Origin: Yimella sp.
Lineage (GTDB): Bacteria; Actinomycetota; Actinomycetes; Actinomycetales; Dermatophilaceae
Direction of reading: 5' to 3'
Length of the DNA stretch: 5,051 nucleotides
NCBI GenBank assembly: GCA_030150425.1
Contig: JASLFY010000152.1
Coordinates: 1 to 5,051 of the forward strand
The translations under genes were made by a program, and so were the position numbers. This document shows, piece after piece, positions 1 through 4,753 of this stretch. Position 1 is the first letter of the stretch; each line of letters starts with the position of its first letter. The notes beneath the pieces are model-generated. The model saw nothing but the letters and a program-made list of their open reading frames with translations, had not been told where the DNA came from and ran no database searches.

Positions 1-312
1 GTCCGGGATCGGTGCTCCGGTCATGATCCGCCAGGCGGTGCCGGGCTCCAGGACGAGGCGGCGTACGTCGCCTGCCGGGATCGTGCCCGCCACCGGCAGC
101 CGTACGCCGGCCGTGGGCACGTCGGCGGCGCGCACCGCGAAGCCGTCCATCGCGGAGTTGTCGAAACCGGGCAGCGGCCGGGCCGCGACCACCGGTTCGG
201 CCAGCACCAACCCGTCGAGCGGGCCGGCGGAACCGTCGATCGGCAGGTCGACCGGCGGCAGCGGGCGTACGGCGTCCAGCAGCAGGTGCTGGTAGTCCTC
301 GACGGTGAACAC
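1..312 (-). CDS. moeA: Molybdopterin molybdenumtransferase MoeA, N-terminal part (runs off left edge)
   Basis: MoeA inserts molybdate into adenylylated molybdopterin, the last step of molybdenum cofactor synthesis in the cytoplasm. The first 104 codons are present on the minus strand, from a GTG at 312 to the window edge with no stop; the family is usually about 400 residues. The diagnostic MoeA N-terminal block PGFDNSAMDGFAVRA is at residues 48-62 and RIMTGAPIP at 95-103. The opening (FTVEDYQHLLLDAVRPLPP) also fits the family. The start is set by the GTG just before FTVEDY; no other in-frame ATG, GTG or TTG lies between it and the galU stop region, and its Shine-Dalgarno is weak. The GTG is 11 bp after the galU stop, so the two are probably co-transcribed and perhaps translationally coupled. 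A galU-moeA pair is a common actinobacterial arrangement. Actinobacteria often carry several moeA paralogues (also called glp), so the exact paralogue is uncertain; the family call is firm. Confidence 0.93.
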   Translation of the reverse strand, partial: MFTVEDYQHLLLDAVRPLPPVDLPIDGSAGPLDGLVLAEPVVAARPLPGFDNSAMDGFAVRAADVPTAGVRLPVAGTIPAGDVRRLVLEPGTAWRIMTGAPIPD

Positions 313-323
313 CGGGGCGCTGC

Positions 324-1265
324 TCAGTGCTTCAGCACCTTCGCGCCCGTCGCGCCGCCCTCGTCGCTGGAGACCCAGTCGCCGAGCCAGGCGCGGAAGT
401 CGTCGCCGATGTCGCGGTGGCGCACCGCCAGGCGTACGACGGCCTTGAGGTAGTCGAGGCGGTCACCGGTGTCGTAGCGGTTGCCGCGGAAGATCACGCC
501 GTGGACGCCCGCACCGGGCGCGTCGCTGGTGGCGCGCTCGAGCAGCGCGTCGGTCAACTGGATCTCGCCGCCGCGACCGGGTTCGGTGCGGGCCAGCACC
601 TCGAAGATCGACGGGTCGAGCACGTAGCGGCCGATGACGGCCAGGTTCGAGGGGGCGTCCTCGGCGGCGGGCTTCTCGACCATCGAGGTCACCCGGACCA
701 CATCGTCGGAGCCGTCGACCGGTTCGACGGCCGCGCACCCGTACAGGTGGATCTGGTCGGCCGGCACCTCCATCAGCGCGACCACCGAGCCACCGAACTG
801 GCTCCGGGTCTCGATCATCCGCTCCAACAGACTCTCGCTCTCGTCGATCAGGTCGTCACCCAGCAACACCGCGAACGGCGCGTCGCCGACGTGCGCCCGC
901 GCGCGAAGCACCGCGTGGCCCAGGCCGAGCGGCTCGCCCTGACGGACGAAGTGGACGTTGCCCAGGTCGGCGGACTTGCGCACCCGTCGCAACTTCTGGT
1001 CGTCCATCTTGCGTTCGAGGGCCGCCTCCAGCTCCCAGTGCCGGTCGAAGTGGTCCTCCAGGGCGGCCTTGTTGCGCCCGGTGATCATCAGGACGTCGTC
1101 GATGCCTGCGCGCGCCGCTTCCTCCACGACGTACTGGATGGCCGGCTTGTCGACGACCGGCAGCATCTCCTTCGGGATGGCCTTGCTCGCCGGGAGGAAT
1201 CGAGTGCCCAACCCGGCGGCCGGAATGACGGCCTTGAGAACCTTGTCCTGACGCGTTGACTGCAT
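324..1265 (-). CDS. galU: UTP--glucose-1-phosphate uridylyltransferase GalU
   Basis: This cytoplasmic enzyme makes UDP-glucose and pyrophosphate from UTP and glucose 1-phosphate, supplying sugar donors for envelope glycans, trehalose and exopolysaccharide. The 313-residue product is full length for bacterial GalU. Visible motifs, in order: the nucleotide-binding loop AAGLGTRFLP (16-25), KEMLPVVDKP (32-41), the metal-site region LLGDD (134-138), VEKP (196-199), the GGEIQLTD sugar-binding segment (232-239) and RYDTGDRLDYL (263-273). The start is well fixed: an in-frame TAG lies four codons upstream of the ATG, so the protein cannot be extended. There is no Shine-Dalgarno; a TAGCCT hexamer ends 6 nt before the ATG, which suggests leaderless transcription. 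It leads a minus-strand unit with moeA and diverges from the cyclo-ligase gene. The opposite strand is also open for most of the gene, a usual high-GC artefact. Confidence 0.97.
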   Translation of the reverse strand: MQSTRQDKVLKAVIPAAGLGTRFLPASKAIPKEMLPVVDKPAIQYVVEEAARAGIDDVLMITGRNKAALEDHFDRHWELEAALERKMDDQKLRRVRKSADLGNVHFVRQGEPLGLGHAVLRARAHVGDAPFAVLLGDDLIDESESLLERMIETRSQFGGSVVALMEVPADQIHLYGCAAVEPVDGSDDVVRVTSMVEKPAAEDAPSNLAVIGRYVLDPSIFEVLARTEPGRGGEIQLTDALLERATSDAPGAGVHGVIFRGNRYDTGDRLDYLKAVVRLAVRHRDIGDDFRAWLGDWVSSDEGGATGAKVLKH

Positions 1266-1271
1266 GCCCGC

Positions 1272-1277
1272 AGGCTA
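1272..1277 (-). promoter_or_regulatory. Putative -10 element of galU, leaderless type
   Basis: TAGCCT on the minus strand fits the actinobacterial TAnnnT consensus and ends 6 nt before the galU ATG, so transcription would begin at or next to the start codon. A CTGAAG hexamer at 1300-1295 lies 17 bp upstream and is a weak -35 candidate (3 of 6 matches to TTGACA). There is no Shine-Dalgarno before the ATG, which supports this reading. It is inferred from sequence only. Confidence 0.45.
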
Positions 1278-1301
1278 GTGCAGCACCCCGGGGGCTTCAG
1301 T

Positions 1302-1317
1302 GGGTCCGCTGTGACCC
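1302..1317. repeat. Short inverted repeat in the galU/fthC divergent promoter region
   Basis: GGGTC and GACCC form perfect 5-bp arms around a 6-nt spacer, midway between the two divergent start codons. A CCCCGGGG palindrome lies nearby at 1286-1293. Either could be an operator, but 5-bp arms arise easily by chance at this GC content and no regulator is encoded in the window. The rest of the 88-bp gap (1266-1353) holds only the promoter candidates. Confidence 0.2.
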
Positions 1318-1341
1318 GACCGTGAACGGAAGGTGGCCCCG

Positions 1342-1347
1342 CAGAAT
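1342..1347 (+). promoter_or_regulatory. Possible -10 element of the cyclo-ligase gene
   Basis: CAGAAT ends 6 nt before the ATG at 1354, the same spacing as at galU. It is a poorer match to TAnnnT because its first base is C. The purine-rich GGAAGG at 1328-1333 is about 20 nt from that ATG, too far to act as its Shine-Dalgarno, which makes a leaderless start reasonable. I see no good -35. Confidence 0.28.
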
Positions 1348-1353
1348 GTCCCC

Positions 1354-1896
1354 ATGCCCCAGGACCTCCCCTCGACGAAGTCGGCCGCCCGCGCGCTCAT
1401 CCGCGAGCGCCGACGCGCGCGCCGCGATCGCGGCGAGACCACCGCGTACGGACCGGCGTACGCCGCACAGTTACTGAGGTGGTTGGACGACCGGACGCCC
1501 GGCACGATCACCGCGTACGAGTCCTGGGCGACCGAGCCGCCGACCGGGCCGTTGTTGGCGGCACTGGTGGATGCGGGGTGGAGGGTGTTGGTCCCCGAGA
1601 CATTGGCGGACAAGGACCTTTCCTGGCACGAGTACGCCTCGGACGTCGACCTGGGGAAGGACGGCGTGGCCACTGCGGACGTCCTGCTCATCCCGGCGCT
1701 CGCGGTGGACCCCGCCGGATACCGCCTCGGACAGGGCGGCGGCAGTTACGACCGCACGCTGCCCCGCGCCCGCCCGGACGCACCGGTGGTGGCGATGGTC
1801 TTCCCCGACGAGGTGGTCGCGCAGGTCCCGCGCGAACCGCACGACCGCCGGGTCGACGCCGTGTTGACCGCCGACGGCGTCACGCGCATCGCCTGA
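1354..1896 (+). CDS. fthC: 5-formyltetrahydrofolate cyclo-ligase (MTHFS family)
   Basis: This ATP-dependent cytoplasmic enzyme turns 5-formyltetrahydrofolate into 5,10-methenyltetrahydrofolate, recovering folate from a storage or inhibitory form. The 180-residue product is the usual family length. The signature is clear: LIPALAVDPAGYRLGQGGGS (112-131) followed by YDR (132-134), containing the family's glycine-rich phosphate-binding loop, then EPHDRRVDAVLT (161-172). Near the N-terminus, K9 and the arginine-rich helix after it match the region that contacts ATP in the family. The chosen start is ATG 1354. An in-frame GTG at 1333 would add seven residues, but they are not family-like and GGAAG sits almost against that GTG, so the ATG is preferred, not proven. 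It diverges from galU, as its counterpart does in mycobacteria, and heads the plus-strand series; the antiporter start follows after 44 bp. Confidence 0.94.
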   Translation: MPQDLPSTKSAARALIRERRRARRDRGETTAYGPAYAAQLLRWLDDRTPGTITAYESWATEPPTGPLLAALVDAGWRVLVPETLADKDLSWHEYASDVDLGKDGVATADVLLIPALAVDPAGYRLGQGGGSYDRTLPRARPDAPVVAMVFPDEVVAQVPREPHDRRVDAVLTADGVTRIA

Positions 1897-1926
1897 CAGA
1901 ATCACCCCGAACCCACGACCCCGGCC

Positions 1927-1934
1927 GGAAGGAG
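1927..1934 (+). promoter_or_regulatory. Strong Shine-Dalgarno that fixes the antiporter start
   Basis: GGAAGGAG lies 6 nt before the GTG at 1941 and is nearly fully complementary to the 16S rRNA 3' end. It decides the start: the reading frame stays open upstream to 1479, but that part overlaps the cyclo-ligase gene and encodes Arg/Gly/Pro-rich noise. It is the only strong ribosome-binding site in the window. Confidence 0.85.
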
Positions 1935-1940
1935 CTCCCC

Positions 1941-3488
1941 GTGACGCTCCCCGCCCGGTTGCCCGCGGAGGTGCAGGGCACCACCGGTTTCGACCTGCAC
2001 GACCTGACGCTCTCGCTGCTGGTCGGCAGCTCGGCGCTGATCGTCGCGGTGCTCGCCGTACGACTCGCCAACCGCTCCGGGCTGCCCACCCTGCTCATCT
2101 ATCTCGCGATCGGTCTCGGTCTCGGTGAGTCCGGGCTGGGGTTGCACTTCTCCGACCCGTTGATGACGGAGGTGCTCGGCTACAGCGCGCTGGTGTTCAT
2201 CCTGGCCGAGGGGGGCCTGACCACCGACTGGTCGAGCATCCGGCGCAGTGTCGCGCCCGCGCTGCTGCTGTCGACGGTGGGCGTCCTGATCTCCGTCTTC
2301 GTCGTCGGCGTCTTCGCCCACTACCTGCTCCATCTGAGCTGGAACACCGCCCTGCTGCTCGGCGCGATCGTCTCCTCGACCGACGCGGCCGCGGTCTTCT
2401 CCGTGTTGCGCCGGGTGCCGTTGCCGCACCGGCTGACCGGCGCGTTGGAGGCCGAGTCCGGCTTCAACGACGCCCCGGTGGTGCTGCTGGTCACCGCGCT
2501 CGCCGCGGCTGGGACGCCCGGCGGCGACGCCCCCAGCTGGAGCCACGTCGCCCTGATGTCGGTCGTCGAACTGGCCGGCGGGGCCGCGCTCGGTCTGCTG
2601 CTCGGATACGTCTTCGGCCACCTGATGCGGCGTACGGCCACCGGATCCTCCGGCCTGTTCTCGATCGGCGTGCTGACCATCTGCGTGCTGTCGTACGCCC
2701 TCGCGGACTTCGTCCACACCAGCGGCTTCATCGCCGCGTACCTGTGCGCCCTCGTCCTCGGCAATCTGCACCTGCCCCACAAACAGGCCGTCCGCGGGTT
2801 TGCCCAGTCGATGGGTTGGCTCGCCCAGATCGGCCTGTTCGTCCTGCTCGGCCTGCTCGCCGCGCCGTCCCGGTTGAGCGACCAACTGTGGCCGGCGCTG
2901 GTCATCGGGTTGGTGCTGCTGCTGGTTGCCCGACCGTTGTCGGTGTTCGGTTCGATGAACGGCTTCGGCATCACCGTGCGGGAGCGGCTGTTCCTGTCGT
3001 GGGCCGGGTTGCGCGGAGCGGTCCCGGTCGTGCTGGCGACCGTTCCCGCCACCGTCGGCGACGCGAACACCGAGTGGATCTTCGACCTCGTGTTCGTCCT
3101 GGTCGTCGTGTTCACCCTGGTGCAGGCGCCCACCCTCCCCTGGGTGGCCCGGCGGCTGAAGGTGGTGGACGAGTCGCACGTGGTCGACGTGGAGCTCGAG
3201 GCGACCCCGCTGGACGAGCTGAACGCCGAGATGATCCAGGTGCGGGTCGGCAACGAGTCCCGGTTGCACGGCGTGGAGATCCACGAACTGCGGCTGCCCA
3301 AGGGAGCCAACGTGACCCTCGTCAAGCGCGAGGAGGCGTCGTTCGTGCCGACCCCGCGCAGCGTGCTGCACCGCGGCGACCAACTGCTGGTGGTGACGCC
3401 GAGCAATCAGCGCGGCGACACGATCCGGCGGATCCGCGCGGTCAGCGACGAGGGCCGGATGGCCGGTTGGCTGCGCGGGGTCCGCTGA
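1941..3488 (+). CDS. K+(Na+)/H+ antiporter, CPA1 family, with C-terminal TrkA_C (RCK_C) domain
   Basis: This is an inner-membrane monovalent cation/proton exchanger of the NhaP2/CvrA type, for potassium and pH homeostasis. The 515-residue product has about 13 hydrophobic segments between residues 24 and 400. CPA1 landmarks are SSTDAAAVFSVLR (145-157), with the unwound-helix TD at 147-148; ESGFNDAPVVLL (172-183), with the ion-binding N176-D177 pair; and WAGLRGAVPVVLA (354-366). After the last membrane segment, residues 410-500 form a soluble TrkA_C domain: acidic linker, ESRLHG (439-444), LRLPKGANVTLVKR (450-463) and a late RGDQLLVV (478-485). No Rossmann RCK_N precedes it. I see no clear CorC_HlyC-type C-terminal extension of the kind I recall in proteobacterial NhaP2, so this is a shorter version. 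GTG 1941 is chosen on its Shine-Dalgarno. The ion (K+ or Na+) cannot be settled from sequence. The next gene starts 23 bp after the stop. Confidence 0.93.
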   Translation: MTLPARLPAEVQGTTGFDLHDLTLSLLVGSSALIVAVLAVRLANRSGLPTLLIYLAIGLGLGESGLGLHFSDPLMTEVLGYSALVFILAEGGLTTDWSSIRRSVAPALLLSTVGVLISVFVVGVFAHYLLHLSWNTALLLGAIVSSTDAAAVFSVLRRVPLPHRLTGALEAESGFNDAPVVLLVTALAAAGTPGGDAPSWSHVALMSVVELAGGAALGLLLGYVFGHLMRRTATGSSGLFSIGVLTICVLSYALADFVHTSGFIAAYLCALVLGNLHLPHKQAVRGFAQSMGWLAQIGLFVLLGLLAAPSRLSDQLWPALVIGLVLLLVARPLSVFGSMNGFGITVRERLFLSWAGLRGAVPVVLATVPATVGDANTEWIFDLVFVLVVVFTLVQAPTLPWVARRLKVVDESHVVDVELEATPLDELNAEMIQVRVGNESRLHGVEIHELRLPKGANVTLVKREEASFVPTPRSVLHRGDQLLVVTPSNQRGDTIRRIRAVSDEGRMAGWLRGVR

Positions 3489-3497
3489 ACGAGGACG

Positions 3498-3503
3498 TAC
3501 ACT
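3498..3503 (+). promoter_or_regulatory. Putative -10 element of the fmdB/ruc-like gene, leaderless type
   Basis: TACACT is a good TAnnnT match and ends 8 nt before the GTG at 3512, so the transcript would start at or just before that codon. The nearest purine-rich stretch (GAGG, 3491-3494) is 17 nt from the GTG, too far to be a Shine-Dalgarno. No -35 at normal spacing is evident. It would give the gene its own promoter inside the 23-bp gap after the antiporter. Confidence 0.5.
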
Positions 3504-3511
3504 CTCTGTCC

Positions 3512-3829
3512 GTGCCCACGTACGCCTACGCCTGCAAGAACTGCCACCACCAGTTCGAGATCGTCCAGTCCTTCTCCGACGAAGCGCTGACCGTCTGCCC
3601 CGAGTGCAACGGAAACCTGCGCAAGGTCTTCAACTCGGTCGGTGTGGTGTTCAAGGGTTCGGGCTTCTACCGCACCGACAACAAGCCGGCCGGTGGGTCG
3701 AAGAGCACGACGGCTGCGTCTTCTTCCTCTTCGTCTTCCACTTCGTCGTCGTCCTCCACTTCGTCTTCGTCGTCCTCGTCGTCCACTTCCTCGACGTCGA
3801 CGTCCTCCGGCAGCGACTCCAAGGCCTGA
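3512..3829 (+). CDS. FmdB-family zinc-ribbon protein with poly-Ser/Thr tail, homologue of redox-regulated chaperone Ruc (Rv0991c)
   Basis: The product has 105 residues. The N-terminal FmdB-type zinc ribbon begins MPTYAYACKNC, with CxxC pairs at C8/C11 and C29/C32 separated by 17 residues, then a conserved-looking GSGFYRTDN (49-57). Residues 70-99 are 30 consecutive Ser (25) or Thr (5), followed by a short GSDSKA end; this tail should be disordered. In M. tuberculosis the serine-rich FmdB protein Rv0991c, in the same neighbourhood, is described as Ruc, a cytoplasmic chaperone that binds zinc through four cysteines and becomes active on oxidation. As I recall, its cysteines occupy the same positions. 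A similar role here is inference from cysteine spacing, tail type and synteny. The GTG start gives the canonical MPTY opening; there is no usable Shine-Dalgarno, but TACACT lies just upstream. A tandem-hairpin element follows 7 nt after the stop. Confidence 0.88.
   Translation: MPTYAYACKNCHHQFEIVQSFSDEALTVCPECNGNLRKVFNSVGVVFKGSGFYRTDNKPAGGSKSTTAASSSSSSSTSSSSSTSSSSSSSSTSSTSTSSGSDSKA
3719..3808 (+). repeat. In-frame (TCN/ACN)n trinucleotide tract encoding poly-Ser/Thr
   Basis: These are 30 consecutive codons: 25 TCN serine codons and 5 ACN threonine codons, with no AGC or AGT serine codon inside the tract. The 11-mer TCCACTTCGTC occurs at 3737 and again 18 bp later at 3755. Five TCT and three ACT codons stand out in a genome that otherwise prefers C or G at the third position. 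The pattern suggests triplet slippage or small tandem duplications, so the length may vary between strains. On the opposite strand the tract reads as a spurious Asp/Glu-rich peptide. Confidence 0.8.
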
Positions 3830-3836
3830 CCCGCAC

Positions 3837-3875
3837 CCGGGGTTTCCTCCACAACCCCGGTCGACCCGCCGGGTC
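3837..3875 (+). terminator. Tandem-hairpin terminator-like element after the fmdB/ruc-like gene
   Basis: The first hairpin has a perfect 8-bp stem, CCGGGGTT (3837-3844) with AACCCCGG (3853-3860), and an 8-nt loop. A second, GACCC/GGGTC with a 3-nt loop (3863-3875), follows after 2 nt. It starts 7 nt after the stop codon. There is no U-tract, so it would be a U-less actinobacterial terminator or an RNA-stabilising structure. A separate promoter candidate for mtnP downstream is consistent with a transcript end here. Confidence 0.5.
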
Positions 3876-3921
3876 ATCCACCGCCTCACCCGCGACCCCG
3901 CCGGGCGTCGCACCTCCCGCG

Positions 3922-3927
3922 TACTGT
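3922..3927 (+). promoter_or_regulatory. Putative -10 element of mtnP, leaderless type
   Basis: TACTGT matches TAnnnT and ends 7 nt before the ATG at 3935. No Shine-Dalgarno lies in the C-rich sequence before that ATG. No clear -35 is visible. The rest of the 105-bp gap (3830-3934) holds only the tandem hairpins. Confidence 0.5.
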
Positions 3928-3934
3928 CTGGCGC

Positions 3935-4753
3935 ATGAACGAAGCTCCTCACGCCGAGATCGGTGTCATCGGCGGTTCCGGTTTCTACTCCTTCCTCGAC
4001 GACGCGGTCCGGGTGCGCCCGCAGACCCCGTTCGGTGAGCCCAGCGACGACATCGTCATCGGTTCTGTCGAGGGGCGACAGGTCGCGTTCCTCGCCCGCC
4101 ACGGTCAGGGCCACCGTTTCCCTCCCCACCGGGTCAACTACCGCGCCAACCTGTGGGCGCTGCGCGCGGTCGGCGTACGACAGGTGCTGGCGCCGTGCGC
4201 GGTCGGAGCCCTCCGACCGGAGCTGGGCCCGGGAACCCTCGTCGTCCCCGACCAGTTGGTCGACCGCACCTGGGGCCGCGACCACACCGTCTACGACGAA
4301 CCCGGCCAGGTGGTCCACGTCGGCTTCGCCGATCCGTACTGTGCGACCGGGCGCGCGGCCGCGCTGGCGGCCGACTCCGACCTGCGGACGGTCGACGGCG
4401 GAACGCTCGTGGTGATCAACGGCCCGCGCTTCTCCAGCCGCGCCGAATCGAAGTGGCACCAGGCGGCCGGGTGGAGCGTGGTCGGGATGACCGCCGCCCC
4501 GGAAGCCACGATCGCCCGCGAGCTGGCGCTCTGCTACACCAACCTCTGTCTGGTGACCGACGCCGACGCCGGCGTGGAGGGCGACACCGGCGTCACCCAC
4601 GAGGAGGTCCTGCAGGTGTTCGCCGGCAAGATCGAGGACCTCAAGGGCATGGTGCGCGACACCATCCGCCGGCTGCCCTCCGGGTCCGAGGCCGACGACT
4701 GCGCGTGCCGCCACTCCCTCGACGGCATCGACCTGCCCTTCGAGTTGCCGTGA
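3935..4753 (+). CDS. mtnP: S-methyl-5'-thioadenosine phosphorylase (PNP/MTAP family 2)
   Basis: This cytoplasmic enzyme cleaves methylthioadenosine with phosphate to adenine and 5-methylthioribose 1-phosphate, removing a by-product of polyamine and AdoMet-dependent reactions. The 272-residue product is full length. Motifs in order: GVIGGSGFY (10-18), where S15 corresponds to a phosphate-binding residue; TPFGEPSD (31-38); RHGQGH (55-60), with phosphate ligands R55 and H56; NYRANLWAL (68-76); CAVGAL (88-93); NGPRFSSRAES (162-172); GMT (184-186); and TDADAG (208-213). Two aspartates, D209 and D211, take the place of human MTAP D220 and D222, which read a 6-aminopurine; this favours methylthioadenosine over inosine-type substrates. 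A C-A-C motif (256-258) and the ending DLPFELP resemble the mycobacterial homologue Rv0535 as I recall it. ATG 3935 has a -10-like TACTGT 7 nt upstream and no Shine-Dalgarno. The stop overlaps the next start by 4 bases. Confidence 0.93.
   Translation: MNEAPHAEIGVIGGSGFYSFLDDAVRVRPQTPFGEPSDDIVIGSVEGRQVAFLARHGQGHRFPPHRVNYRANLWALRAVGVRQVLAPCAVGALRPELGPGTLVVPDQLVDRTWGRDHTVYDEPGQVVHVGFADPYCATGRAAALAADSDLRTVDGGTLVVINGPRFSSRAESKWHQAAGWSVVGMTAAPEATIARELALCYTNLCLVTDADAGVEGDTGVTHEEVLQVFAGKIEDLKGMVRDTIRRLPSGSEADDCACRHSLDGIDLPFELP

Noticed and set aside
23..295. Plus-strand 90-codon frame at the left edge
   Set aside because: It is antisense to the clear MoeA N-terminal coding sequence and has a Ser/Arg/Pro/Gly low-complexity product.
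327..1259. Long plus-strand open frame (310 codons) antisense to galU
   Set aside because: It mirrors the galU codons, as is common at high GC. Its product is a low-information Ala/Arg/Asp/His/Val mix with no recognisable domain, while galU is unambiguous.
1333..1353. GTG at 1333 as the cyclo-ligase start
   Set aside because: It would add seven residues that do not look family-like, and the purine-rich GGAAG is too close to that GTG. It remains possible.
1897..1902. CAGAAT just after the cyclo-ligase stop as an antiporter promoter
   Set aside because: There is no -35 at workable spacing; the TTGACC at 1864-1869 is 27 bp away. The 44-bp gap needs no separate promoter.
1479..1940. Upstream in-frame extension of the antiporter gene
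   Set aside because: It overlaps the cyclo-ligase gene out of frame, is Arg/Gly/Pro-rich noise, and the strong GGAAGGAG site points to the GTG at 1941.
1902..3383. Minus-strand open frame of 493 codons opposite the antiporter gene
   Set aside because: Its product is Gln/Gly/His/Arg/Asp-rich with no domain and is the expected antisense shadow of a hydrophobic-protein gene.
2744..3511. Upstream in-frame extension of the ruc-like gene through the antiporter gene
   Set aside because: The extension is Arg/Pro/Gly-rich noise overlapping a real gene; the canonical MPTY start is at 3512.
3667..3852. Acidic 61-codon minus-strand peptide opposite the serine tract
   Set aside because: The Asp/Glu run is simply the reverse reading of the TCN codons, and no promoter or ribosome-binding site supports it.
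3407..4714. Minus-strand open frame of 435 codons opposite ruc-like and mtnP
   Set aside because: It spans two real genes and a terminator-like element, contains a simple Arg/Gly stretch opposite the serine tract, and has no family features.
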